NCBI GenBank assembly: GCA_021234535.1
Contig: CM037846.1
Coordinates: 13,222,705-13,286,704, forward strand
DNA: 64,000 nt
Direction of reading: 5' to 3'
DNA from: Stichopus chloronotus
Lineage: Eukaryota; Echinodermata; Holothuroidea; Aspidochirotida; Stichopodidae
In this document: positions 12,750-25,768 of the stretch, one piece after another
How the letters are laid out: each line of letters opens with the position of its first letter
Position numbering within the stretch: position 1 is the first letter of the stretch
Translations under genes and position numbers: made by a program
The notes under the pieces: generated by a model
Databases searched by the model: none
What the model saw: the letters and a program-made list of their open reading frames with translations, nothing else
Told to the model about the DNA's origin: nothing

Positions 12750-15400
12750 TGAACTCGATAGAAGCGTATGCCAACAATTGCAATGATCATTCGTCACTCC
12801 AAAAAGCTTTCTTTCATACTTTAATCAGGAACAAAGCATCCAGTCGGTGTTTAGATTGAGCAATATCACGAAGAAACATTCAAATTGTTAATTCAATGAA
12901 ACCACTTAAAATATGCCACCACATGTTGCAATATTACAGAGAATTATATCTAGCGTAGTGGTTATTTCTTCTGTTCGTATCGTAATGACTGCTTTGTGGG
13001 GTTTTGGAGGGAGGGCCTTGTCCATTCAGTCAAGTCTTTTTTTTTTCATATCTCATTGATAATTACCATAATCAATAACTTACAGTCGTTGACTATGGTG
13101 AATAATAATCAATATCAAAATCAAAATAATCAACACCATATTTGACCGTTCAAAAATAAATTTTCTTGAAAACGTATTTAAGGTAGATTGGTGATGCATA
13201 AAATAAACGTGAAAATGGGTTCGGAGGTGCGATTTCCTGAGATCTGGGGACTTTGCATATGCCCTCAGGACAGACCCCCCCCCCCCCCTTGCGTTCCTGT
13301 CCAAAACCCTAGACGCACATCTGATATATCCTATCAATTGATGTAGGCAATATGTGCAGCAAAATCATTAGACCCTCGGGATGTAGGAGCAATTATAACT
13401 TGCTGCCTTCGTTGCTACCACCACCGACAATACGTCATACACTCACTTCAGAAGAGAGAGTTTCTATGGACATCACTAGTTTTTTTTACTTTTTTTTTTT
13501 GGCGGGGGTGACGGATAATTAACGTTTTACCACCTAAGGGGAGGGATACCATCAGTTAATTTTAGGACTGAACCGAGAAGTTCTCGGAACAGTCGGAAAT
13601 AAAGTTTATGGAACTGAAAACAAAGCTTAACAAATGACATCTGAGGTCGACATCTCACATACATTACACATTTGCACACTGGAACTACGGACATACTATT
13701 CAGCTGTGACGGGTTCACTCCGTTTTGACGGTGCCAAAAATGGTCTTTCTGATGAAAAGAAAATCGCAGGACGGAAAATAAAAAGGATAGTTTATTAAGA
13801 GAGAGCTAAAAAGCCAAGCACGTGTGTCTTAAGTCAACCACATCTGTAAAAAAAGCTAACATAGAGAAAAAAGACGTTAAAAATCCAACCTGGTAACCCT
13901 GCCACCCCACAAAGGCTGCAAAGTTTGATTGGAAATTGTTGAAAAGATATGTTACCTTATAACTTTTATATGCCAAGTGTGAAGCAGTCCACCACTGTAA
14001 CAGGCCTGAGAGGGGATTGTTTATTTCGGTAAGTCATTTGTTGAGCTACCCGTTGACTGTTCATCACCCCCCCCCCCCCTTCGGGATCCTCTCCACTGTC
14101 CAAGCATGCGTGAAACTGACACGGGTGTAGTCAGGGAGGCGATCGGGCGGTCGTCCCCCCCCCCCCCCCAAACGAGAGAAAAATTAAGGCGAAAAAAATT
14201 AAAAGAGAAAGAATGGGAAGGAGGAGGAAAAGAGAGGAAGGAATCGAGGACAGGATTAAGTAAGAGGATAGCGATTTATATTTGAGCATGTATTTTTGTA
14301 GTGTGGAGTGAATGTGGTTGACATTTTTACCCAATTTTCCCTAGGTCGAAGTGGCAATTCGAACATTAGATTGACTAGAATCCTGTGCAAATCGTGAAAT
14401 ACATGAACACAGCAATATCATAAGCCTACGTCACTAGCTGCGTCACTGCCATGACGTATCCTGAAACTGAATACTCTGCTCTTTTATATATGACAAATGA
14501 AAGATGCTTTAGGCAAAACGCTACTCCTGTGTGAGGGTAAGAGGATGGGTGGGGGACAGGAAGATTCAAAATTGACGAAAAATTAAAATTATTACTTGAA
14601 AAATAGGGATTCTTGGAGATATATTAAATTCAAATTTAGCTTCAAATGTGGCACCATTTTGCATCTAGTGCACCGGCCCTCTGTGAGCTAAAATTTTCCA
14701 AAGGGGGGGGGGGGGGGGGGGGGACACTGAGATCTCATTTCCCCAACTTGAGAAAACCAACGCACTGTAACTGATCACTGGATGATCTGGTGTCACAGAT
14801 GGCAAAGTTGGCGAATTTTCCTTTTTCCTCACCCCCCCCCCCCTCCGCCTCTTCCTCTACTCCTCCATGGCTGCGCCACTGCATACACGTACAGCTGGCT
14901 CATGTAGGCCTGCGTATAGTATCATGTGGTCAACTAACAGGAATTTGAGGAGAAATAATTCGGCTCTTGCAATACGTCGAGATGCACATTCAAACTTGAC
15001 TGCGTGTACTCTGATATTACAGCCTCAATAAAGTACATGCCGTACCACAGTTTAGACTGACGGTAGACTAGGTATAGAATTTGACATTGGATTAAGTAGT
15101 AAATTACTAAAGAATGTATACAGGCCCACACACCCATTTTGCCAACTTGAAACTTGAAAGGGATGAAATAATATCATAGATTCCTTTGCCAAATACCCAG
15201 CCACGTTGATTTAGGCCTACTTTATTCACAAAAGCACGTACTTATATGAAGGGTATATTTATCAGTTTGTCTGTCCATCTGCTTGTCTGTCTGCCTCAGT
15301 GCATGTCTGTCTATATGTTTACATGTATAAACAGTAGTATATATCGGCGATGATTATTAATTGCACACGTGGACCTAGTTATCGGACTTTAAATCACCTG
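12750..15400. other. No gene; several poly-C/poly-G tracts
   Basis: Homopolymers near 13276-13288 (C), 14068-14078 (C), 14155-14169 (C), 14704-14723 (G), 14832-14842 (C) and 15401-15413 (C). Otherwise unstructured AT-rich DNA. Confidence 0.6.
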
Positions 15401-15504
15401 CCCCCCCCCCCCCAGAAAACACAAAAATGTTTATAAAATATCAAGAAAACAATTGACCAAATGTTGCGATAACATTATGAAAAACGTTATTAAAATATTA
15501 AATG

Positions 15505-16800
15505 TTGAGTCACCAGAGTAGCCAGAAAACATTTTCGCGATGTTTTACATAACATTATCTGAATGTTGGCAAAACGTTTTCACAACATGTCAAGATAACG
15601 TGGTGTTAAAATGTTATGAAAACATTATTTTAAAATGTTTTAAAAACGTTAAATGTTGAGTCTCCAGAAAACCCAATAACATTTTGACGATGTTTTATAT
15701 GACATTAGTTAGATATCTTTTTGATGTTTGTACAACGTCACAGACGATGTTTAAAATGTTATGAAAACATTATTTTAAAATGTTTTAAAAACGTTAAATG
15801 TTGAGTCGCCAGAAAAGCTTAATAACATTTTCACGATGTTTTACATGACATTATTTAGATATCATTTTGATGTTTGTACAACATCACAGACGATGTTTAA
15901 AATGTTATGAAAACATTATTTTAAAATGTTTTAAAAACGTTAAATGTTGAGTCGCCAGAAAAGCTTAATAACATTTTGACGATGTTTTACATGACCTTAT
16001 TTAGATATCATTTTGATGTTTGTACAACATCACAGACGATGTTTAAAATGTTATGAAAACATTATTTTAAAATGTTTTAAAAACGTTAAATGTTGAGTCG
16101 CCAGAAAAGCTTAATAACATTTTCACGATGTTTTACATGACATTATTTAGATATCATCTTGATGTTTGCACAACATTACAGACTATGTTAAAAATGTTAT
16201 GAAAACATTATTTTAAAATGTTTTAAAAACATTAAATGTTGAGTCGCTAGAAAAGCTCAATAATATATTGACGATGTTTTATATGACATTATTTAGATAT
16301 CATTTTGATGTTTGCACAACATCACAGACGATGTTTAAAATGTTATAAAAAACATTATTTTAAAATGTTTTAAAAACGTTAAATGTTGAGTCGCCAGAAA
16401 AGCTCAATAGTATATTGACGATGTTTTACATGACATTTTTTAGATATCATTTTGATGTTTGTACAACATCACAGACGATGTTTAAAATGTTATGAAAATA
16501 TTATTTTAAAATGTTTTAAAAACGATAAATGTTGAGTCGCCAGAAAAGCCCAATAACATTTTGACGATATTTTACATGACATTATTTAGATATCATTTTA
16601 ATGTTTGCACAACATCACAGACGATGTTTAAAATGTTATGAAAATATTATTTTAAAATGTTTTAAAAACGATAAATGTTGAGTCCCTAGAAAGCCCAATA
16701 ACATTTGATGATGCTCACATGACATTAGTTAGATATCATTATGATGTTTGAACAACATCACAATTAAATAATATCTTTTATAATAATCACAGAAACGTTT
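15505..16800 (+). repeat. Nine tandem ~146-bp units in the left arm
   Basis: The marker GTTGAGTCnCCAGAAAA recurs with its TTGAG at 15505, 15656, 15801, 15947, 16092, 16239, 16385, 16532 and 16678. Spacing is 151, then 145, 146, 145, 147, 146, 147 and 146. Units are highly similar in the middle and decay at both ends. Confidence 0.9.
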
Positions 16801-17599
16801 TTACATTATCAAGAAATGTTATTAAAACTATAAATGTTAAGTTGTAAAAATGGCGAAAAAATATTTTTTAGATATCAGTTAAATATTGTATCAACAATTA
16901 TTAAACATTAATAAAATATTGTAAGAATATTAAGAACAATGTCTTAAAATCGTCACATAAAAGCGTTTAAATAACATGAAATGCTAAGTCATAAATACGA
17001 CAAGAAAATATTTCATAATGTTTTAGAAAACACCTACTTTGATATCAGGAAAATACTGTTACAGTATATTGATTCACTTAAACGTTAGCAAACTGTCAGA
17101 AAAATATTTGGTCGAATATCATTAAAATGTCACATCATTTTTTTTTTAATGTTGAGTCATGGAAAAAACACCACTAAGAAAAAAATTCCTTTGTATAACA
17201 GAAGAACATGATGATCTTTTTTCAAACGGTATAATGATGTATAATGATTCAAGGACGTCACATAGAAAACGTTAGTAACGATAATGTTTAACGAAATGTC
17301 CAAGATCTTGAAAATATCTTGAAAATGTTTTCAATTTAAACACTGTTGATACTACAGTAGCTACAACATTAGGTAACCTTTATTGGGAAAATCATATGGA
17401 AAATATTTAATTAAGAGAAGAGTTGACTTGAAGAAGGGAGAATACATTTTACTAACTTTGAATGGAATATTATTCTATGTTTAAAATGGTATTGAAATAT
17501 CAGAGAAATTAAAGCAATACGTTAACAAAATGTTGCATACCAATGTTGTCATTAAAAAAAAAACAGGGAGGGAAGAAATATGGTCAATTATGTTCAAGG

Positions 17600-20500
17600 C
17601 ATTACTGTACTATTATGAAATTTCTTCAAAATATAGTGAAACTTTCACATACTACACTCCATGTAAAAAGTTATCTCAAATCTTAAAATGAAGCCTTCCC
17701 ACAATACTGTTTCCTATAGAATACATAGTAAACTTGGCATTGAAACGTCCTGCCATCCGGCCAAGAATGATGAAACGATACGAAGGCGCTGTTGATTGAT
17801 GTCGCTTACATCATGGAATTACTGTATGATCATTTTGTTTTTCTGAGATAATCGTTGCACTGCATTCAGTCATAAGTGAAAACAACTCCTAGTTTTGTAT
17901 GAAATAAAGTTATATTCAGTAGAATATATGAATTATTGTACAGTAACACCCGCACGACACTCCACTGCTCCATATACTGTAGTTTTCGGTAGTCGAACAT
18001 CACAAGAAAATTAAAATGCTGATTAATCTTCTGACTGAGTTACAAGCCACGATCAAACTGCTGATGGTCATTCCACAGATTAAATAATCTTGGACTTTCT
18101 GTTGAAAAATGTCCTTACGTTTTCGTCGTGGTAACTGAAACAACTGTTTGCCCAACAAGAAAATTCAGTCCACTAGGGTACTGCAGCTACCTGTCTCCCA
18201 CTTCAAGAACTTGTGGTATTAGAATTTCATATGAGCACCTTAAATTCCAAAAGTGTCATTGTACGGTACAGTTTTCCGATTTCTGTTGATCGATCCATCG
18301 CTCGGGTGTATTGTGTGTGACTGCTGTCACTAATTTACTATCCAAATTTGAAAAGTAAAATAACTACTGTAGGTTACAAATGCAGGTTTGATGAAAAAGA
18401 ACTGGACTTGTTACAAACACTTTCTCCTCCCTTCCTTGTCTCTTCTCAACAGTTGCGCATACATCATAAAGCACAGTGTCAGTTTCGAGTTGTCTAATTG
18501 TGAATACTGTCATGCATCGTTGAATTGTTCCACGATCTGATGAACAGCACCAACGGCAGTTTAATAACAGAAGCCTCAGTTGCACAACAGTGGGTATTGC
18601 TCCGATAAATATCGGTTACCTAAGAGAAAGAAACACCATACTACAGTAGTATACAATTGATTTACACAGTATATGCTGCAGAAGCACAAACAAGGGGGCC
18701 GAGAGCTTATCCGGGCCCAGGTTTAGACACACATGAGAACAAGCCGTTCACACGTAAGTCACATGTTTACATTCACACAGTTCTCAGGAATGAGGGGAAC
18801 ATTAAGAAAAGTATCGGGAGGGGACTGATTGCCGGCAGGAATATCTAAGCACCATTGGTTGACGCAGATCACACAAGAACATTTTGTAGGCTTTACCCCT
18901 CCCCGACCCCAGAAGGTACTGTAGGAAATGGCACTTCCCGGATGTTCTAAGCAGCGTGTCAGTCTTAAAACACTGATCAAGTGGGTGCAATTACAATAAA
19001 TGAGAAAAAATATGTTATACAGTATTTACATATCAGATGGGTTGAGGTGATACAGATCATGAAGAATTATGTACTCTTTTTCATTTATTCTCAGAGCACC
19101 TGTTAAATTAGGAAGGGTGACATGAACACACCTTCAGTCCCAACACTTCATTCGGAGTCTGATCCTCCACAGTCCAACCCCCTCCCCGGTTACCAACTAT
19201 TCTTTCTAGTTAAAAATTAAACAAGAGAAGCGACTTACAGTCACTGCAGTTTAGCATGCCTGGGGCATCAGTGCTAGACTGAGCCCACCTGTACTACAGA
19301 ACTATTCATTCGATTTTCTGTTGTATGTAGTCATTCACAAAGACTTGAATGTGCACCATACAGAGTTGCCTACGGAAGTCAGGCTAAATGACTGCTGTAA
19401 CGCTAAATTAAAATGTGTGGAGTAGAAAAATGTTTGCTTGCCATTTAATTTCTGTTCTATTTTATACATTTTTTTGTATATTATTCTTTGACCTACTTTT
19501 GCAGGTTCCCCCAAATTACACTAGCAACCCCCCCCCCCCCCCCTTCTTGGCCAAAATGTGTTCACCAAAGAAATATTAGTAACTGCAACATTAACTATTT
19601 GAGCCTCAACCATGTAATCGTAGAAAATTTATAAAATATCATCTTGCCGTTTAATGTTAGAAAGGAAATATTGCGAATCAAAGGTAATGACTAATGTTAT
19701 CCAATCCTCCATGTACTTTTTTTCAACACTGTAGCTCTAAATTAATAAGAGTGTTATTCTATACTGCTTTAACCTGACAACTGTGCAGAGACAGTGTTGC
19801 TTGCATAAATGGGTAGCATAAACAGCCAGTTATAACTATACAGTAGCCATCCATTGGTGCAACTCAGTTTCCCGGGTATATTTCCATTTTCCAATGAATC
19901 AGATACGGACTTACCTTTCCCTTACTCTGACGTAATTACTGTAAAACATATACTGTAAAGCTTAGTCTCATTTATCAAGTAGACAAGTTACTATCCTTTT
20001 GTAGTTCAAGCAAACTCGACAATACTTACTGTACTAAGGTTCATTTTGAAGGTACATTACTACATCATATTTTCTAGCCTAATCCCATGACGTTACCTAG
20101 AAGAAATGCCCATTTGCCCAATTGTCCATATCATGATGTACCTGTAGGCTTATTTATTTAGATTTCTAACTAAAAGTACTTTGTGCCTATTTCCGCTACA
20201 GTGCTTTAATCAGGCGCCACATACAGCTGCTTGCATCACAGCAGTTCCACATTACATACCTGTACTCAATCCTCAAACTTCTACCATTGCGGTGTCTGCT
20301 TTCTGCATGCAGTTTTCTTCAATTCATACACACAAACATTCAAAATAAACCACTGGAATGCTCATCGCTACCTACTGACATTTCTAGCAACTCCCTGCAT
20401 ACAGTAGATCAACCACAGAGTAACAAGCCATTCTTTTGTTTCCAACGGAAATTGACCTTTCCCCTTTAGTGAGTTTTGGCAATTCTCAACCGGACGGCTC

Positions 20501-21400
20501 TCACCTGTTCAGGCCTTGGCACAGACATATACAGCAACTGACTCATAGACATTGAGCAACTGTGGAAAGTGAGCCTAGGCTACGCCTACACCAAAGTGTA
20601 TACCAATCTTTATTTGTACCAGATATTCTAGTCTTTTGTATAGAATATTCAGACCTACAACACAAAAGAACATATTCATATCATGTTCATATTTATAAAT
20701 CATTACATGTATGGTTTCAAGAGTTTACTTACCTTGAATTTTAGTGAGACAAATCACGGCGAGCGGCTGCAAGCTGTTGTGTTCTCCGTCAGTTTTGAAA
20801 TTTGAATCTGACATGTGTTGCCAAGTGACATATAGTACAAATCTAATAACAAACTTAGGTATAATAACAAAAAAATTGTAAAATAAATCATCAAAAATAC
20901 CAAGGATATGTACAAAATGCATTTTTTCACCAAATATATTTTTATAGATTTATACAACTAATTCTTCACAATTTTTTAATTATATTTTTTACTTCGAATT
21001 GAAGTTTTTACAAATATTTTAAAAACATATTTATAACGTATTACATTTCGATTGGAATATGATCTCGCAAAGGCGAAGGGGCTGATGTTAGAATTTCAAG
21101 TATCCCTGTCAATATGAAATAAGATTCAAAATTACTTGTAATTAGATTATCAAAACTTTTTCCGTTTAGAAAGAAAAAATGTTTGGATGATATTTGAAAA
21201 ATGGCATTAAGTTGATTTGGTAAGGTTTGACCGTTGTGTGTCATATTGCATTGGTGATATTTAAGGAAATGTGCTTTAACATAAGATGTCATAGAGAAAA
21301 AAAACATTTTTGCGCATAAGCGCCCTGATGTATTCAATGACATTGTGACAATATTTTTAAAACATAAAATAAAATGTTTCAATTCCAAATGTTGTCATAA
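17600..21400. other. Interior of inverted-repeat structure, no gene seen
   Basis: AT-rich, with a poly-C run near 19530. Short open frames here (e.g. 18657-18990 on both strands) have no domain-like sequence and no matching splice sites. Confidence 0.5.
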
Positions 21401-21479
21401 CATCAAAACATTTGCAGTTGAGAATAGGCGTACCTGTTTGACAATTTTTTGGTGTTTCTTTCTCTTGGGTAATGTAATT

Positions 21480-22300
21480 GAGCTTTTCTGGCAACTCAAC
21501 ATTTAACGTTTTTAAAACATTTTAAAATAATGTTTTCATAACATTGTAAAGATTGTCTGTGATGTTGTACAAACATTAAAATGATATCTAAACAATGTCA
21601 TATAAACCATTGCCAAAATATTATTATTATTAACATATGCCGTTTTAAAAGGTTTTAAAATAATGTTTTAATAACATTTTAAAGATTGTATGTGATGTAG
21701 AACAAACATTAAAATGATAACTAAATAATGTCATATAAAACATCGTCAAAATGCTATTGAGCTTATCTGGCGACACAACATTTAACCTTTTTGAAACATT
21801 TGAATATAATGTTTTCATAACATTTTAAAGATTGTCTGTGATGTTGAACAAACATCAAAATGATATCTAAATAATGTCATGTAAAACATCGTCAAAATAT
21901 TATTGTGCTTTTCTAGCGACTCACAATATACCGTTTTAAAACGTTTAAAATATTGTTTTAATAACATTTTAAAAATTGTCTGTGATGTTGCAAAAACACC
22001 AAAATGATAACTAAATAATGTCATATAAAACATCGTCAAAATATTATTGGGACATTTAACGTTTTTAAAACGTTTTAACATAATGTTTTCATAACATTTT
22101 AAACATCGTCTGTGATGTTGTACAAACATCAAAATGATATCTAAATCATGTCATGGAAAACATCGTCAAAATGATATTGGGCTTCCCTAGCGACTCAACA
22201 TTTAAACGTTTTTAAAACATTTAGCAAAATGTTTTCATAACATTTTAACACCACGTTATTGCAACATCTTAACATGTTGTGAAAACATTTTTGTCAACAT
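21480..22300 (-). repeat. Inverted ~140-147-bp units in the right arm
   Basis: Reverse-complement copies of the left-arm unit (GCGACTCAACATTTAACGTTT) at about 21495, 21773, 21918 and 22193, with partial units between. They are more diverged than the left array. Confidence 0.85.
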
Positions 22301-23069
22301 CCAAATAATGGTTTTTCTATTTTGAAAACTTGTCAAGTGTATGGAGTAATTCTGGTCGGAAAATCATTTCTTTACTGGTGGCCGGTGGAAGTCGCTCATG
22401 TGTAAATAACCTAGTTGTTGAGAATGTGCAAGGATGTATGATCAATAGTAAGGTTTTATTACTCAATCACATTTTAACGATATTTTTATAACATTGCATA
22501 AAACCTTTGCAGGAAAATGTTCTGTAAACAGTATTAAAACATTTGCTAACTGAGAGCAAATATTTTAATGATGTTTTGAAATATTAATGCTCCCCTTTGA
22601 AAATAACGGCTAAAGTTTTACATGAAGCCTTTAAGAATAATTTTAAGTTATTAAAAAACTTCCTAATGAGAACATTTCGATAATGTCCTTAAAATATTGT
22701 TTTGTAAATCAAAATGTTTTTGTAACGTTTTAATAACATTATGCTACTTACAGCAAATTTCACCAATATTTTAATCACATTTACTTTGATCATATCGAGA
22801 TGTAAGTGCCGAAGCAACATTACGTGAATTTGTTTTCATATTTCACTTTTTATGTCTTTTTATGTTGTCTTCAAAAAATATTTTTAAGACGTTAACAAAA
22901 CATGTGACTAAAATGTTACAAAGACAACATTTATATAACATTTGCAAAACATTGCAATGTTACCATACGATATTAAAATAACATTTTTAAAACGTTTTAC
23001 AAACATGTTTTCAAATGACATTCTTACGCTTTTTGAAAAATGTTGTAAAAATGTTTTGTGTTTGCTGGG

Positions 23070-24940
23070 CCAGGGCTGTACATACGAACCTGCTGTCGCC
23101 ATTTACCTGTCGCCGAGCCCCCCACCCTTCTTTCCCCTATCTCCAGTTCTCAACCTATTTCCTGACCAGTACCTTCTCAAAGGTTACCCCAAGAATATCC
23201 CCATTCAGTTATAACTTGTGTACACTAGAGCGGTATGACCTCGCGTGTCCTTCACATAACCTTCAAAAGTGGGAACAGTGAAAAATTACATTGAACAATG
23301 AAAAGGAAATCTTTTTCTTTTATTTCGTTGTTACCTGCTTTGAGAAAGCACAAAATATCATGATTACAAAAGTGTTAAATGTAGCCTTGATTGCAACAGA
23401 ATAACTAGCCCACTTTGGGGGATTCCCAAAAAGAAGAAAAATCGAGTTTACTTTGGTTGGATGTTTACCAAATATCTCTCCCATCATGCAAGAACCTGAA
23501 AGTCAAACGCTGTCAAGGAGAGAGCACCGAATCAGGTTACACTGTATTGCTGGCTGATAATAAATACGCCAAGAGCCGTCTCTTCCTACGGCTCTGTAAA
23601 TACTCAGAGCCGTGTATATATGATACGGCTCTGTAAATACTACATTGGACATTGAATTGAGTACAGTCTATATCCGCCCCCAATAGCATAGACTGTGACT
23701 TGGGAGTTAGAAATATTCTGAATATGCAACTGTTCTTTCGCCGCGGAATTCTGTATTTCTCATCCAATCTTTTTATGTGACGCTGTAACTTCGTTGGCAG
23801 CAGGTACGTAGCCAGGTTTTGTATGAGGGGTGCAATGTCAACTCACGGCCTCAATTCTTCCTTCCTGTGGGATGCAAAATCATTGACTCTACATTTTTCT
23901 TCTTTGATAGCAGATGTGCTGAAAATGTTCTGATTTTCATTCAATAAACAACGGACCCCAAATTTTGACGGAAAACGAAATATGATGTACAAGCTTGCAC
24001 CTTGAACATGCCTGAGCCTAATAGTAGGGAAGTGTATGCTTTACGGTATACTCGCTGAAGCGAATGTCGCTACGATGACACCGTTATTAAAAAAAAATAA
24101 CAAAGACTACCAGTTGAAGCAATGTGCACCAGTTCCGGAACGTGGAAAATGGGGATAAAAGTGGGTTACAGGTAAGGTGACGCTACCGGTGACCAAATGA
24201 AAAAAAAAAAGATGAGGGTGTATGGTAACAAAAATCGTAACACATATAGTAATTACATGAACACACATTTTCCGTTTTTGTTAGAGGAAATTGATTTTTA
24301 TGAAGAAACTTTTTGCGTCTTTTATAGGAGAAATACAATTTCCTCTGGTTTACATAGCCCACGAAGAGATGAAAAAACTGCTTTTTGTCCGGGACTTGTG
24401 CACCCTTGTCAAGAATTCTCACAGAGCACACATGCACCTACAAACACAAAAATGAAACTATGTGAAATTAAATAAAAACAAACACCCAAAGTGGGAAAGT
24501 GTTTTCCAGCATTGTTTAGTTTTTCAATATGTGCAGGGTCACAATAATATCTTTACTTCCCTGAAGTTACGAAAAATAGTAAAGAATGAATGAATAAATT
24601 AATTAATTGATTAATTAATAAATATGTGAAACATGTTATCTCATCAGCTTAATAACTCTTTTCTTGCTCCATGTGTACTTAATAACGTCGTTTCAATTGT
24701 TACGCGTAGGAAACATTTGTTCAAACTTTCGAAAATCCAATTATGTGCGACCCAAGAAAACTACTGCGAAATAAAATGTTAACCTTGCAGATGCTTGCTA
24801 AAACAGAAAAACGGTCGTTTTTGTGTCACCCCAGGCGGCTCTATGGTCACCCATATAAACCAAATTTAAAGGGAAAACGGAAAATAAAGACAGTCGGTGT
24901 TTATTTTGTCAGAATAATTCATCACAGTGTAATTTATTAT
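23070..24940. other. No gene recognised
   Basis: Includes alternating ACGGCTCTG/CAGAGCCGT hairpin units (23573-23640) and an ATTAATTAATTG run (~24596-24620). Open frames of 70-92 codons show no domains. Confidence 0.5.
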
Positions 24941-24943
24941 ATG

Positions 24944-25114
24944 CACTCTAAATCCACTATGGTCAAAATTGACCATAGATTGGTCAACTATGCACCGGTC
25001 CAAATTATGGTCAACTTGGTCAACGTAAATTACGTGTAACAATTTGACCATATTTTGGGTCGGTGCATAGTTGACCAATCTATGGTCAATATTGACTATA
25101 GTGGATTTGGAGTG
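24944..25114. mobile_element. 171-bp palindromic MITE
   Basis: Arms of ~60 bp, CACTCTAAATCCACTATGGT... and its inverted copy ending ...ATAGTGGATTTGGAGTG, separated by ~50 bp that also contain GGTCAA/TTGACC stems. Nearly the whole unit can fold into one hairpin. It lies 445 bp downstream of the RTK stop. Confidence 0.85.
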
Positions 25115-25287
25115 TGAGAATGTAGACGAGATTATAATTCGCAGTTGGAAACAAAATTATAGGGACAATCTCCTCCAAGATAAAAGTTCCAACATTAACC
25201 TTTCCTCTGCTTCACGTACGATCACTTACATGAATCAGCTTATACACAAAAAAGAAAGGTCTTGTTAAATCTTCGTCGATGCCACGA

Positions 25288-25293
25288 TTTTAT
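25288..25293 (-). terminator. Candidate poly(A) signal of the RTK gene
   Basis: AATAAA on the minus strand (TTTATT on the plus strand), 266 nt downstream of the stop codon. The distance fits a normal 3' UTR. No transcript data were available. Confidence 0.4.
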
Positions 25294-25558
25294 TTGTGTG
25301 CAAAATTGATAGAGACACTGCTTATTACATCGAATGTCAAGACGAAATTGTCATGGAGGAAGGTACTTCGGAGAACTTGCAATCTCTAAAAATCTAAAAT
25401 CTCTCTTAAATCAAATTCTGTTCTGGTCAAATTCAACGCACATTCCGCAAAAAATTAAAAACATCCGTGTTGTGGGCTGGACTCCCCCCCCCCCCCCTCC
25501 CGCTCCGCAGCCCGTTCGTTCAACATCCTTCATTTGATTTCTCTCCGTCTTGCATGCA

Positions 25559-25768
25559 TCAGGCGTCGTCAAGTTCTTCTAAGATGGGCTCCATTTTAGC
25601 GACGGCGTCCTCACCAGTGACGACGAAATCACTGTCGGTCACGAAAGATCTGAGAGAGGATAGGTCACTGCCAGAACTGACGTCCGCACTCGTCGAGGAA
25701 TCGTCGAAGCTGCTGATTGTACTCGCGTAACCAGATTCGCTCGCGCCGCTGGCATATATGGACTCACT
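25559..25768 (-). CDS. RTK exon 16: Ser-rich C-terminal tail and stop
   Basis: Acceptor catttcttacag|AGT. Residues 744-812, then TGA at 25559-25561. Tail tyrosines occur in ESIYASG and SGYAST. The rest is rich in Ser and Asp and ends EPILEELDDA. No known SH2 consensus is obvious beyond the YAS-type sites. Confidence 0.85.
   Translation of the reverse strand, partial: SESIYASGASESGYASTISSFDDSSTSADVSSGSDLSSLRSFVTDSDFVVTGEDAVAKMEPILEELDDA

Larger units (their letters stand above)
15411..23069. mobile_element. 7.66-kb inverted-repeat structure with tandem-repeat arms (putative DNA transposon)
   Basis: The left tip reads CCCAGAAAACACAAAAA and the right tip, reverse-complemented, CCCAGCAAACACAAAAC. 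Behind each tip lie arms full of AACATTTT/AACGTTTT motifs in opposite orientation (left ~15.4-17.5 kb, right ~21.4-23.07 kb). The interior (17.6-21.4 kb) has no recognisable transposase. The longest frame, 21041-21388 minus (115 codons, MELKHFILCFKN), is not identified. It may be one non-autonomous element or two inverted copies. Confidence 0.6.

Noticed and set aside
21041..21388. 115-aa minus frame at the edge of the 7.66-kb structure
   Set aside because: AT-driven Phe/Asn-rich frame without transposase motifs. Noted inside the element entry only.
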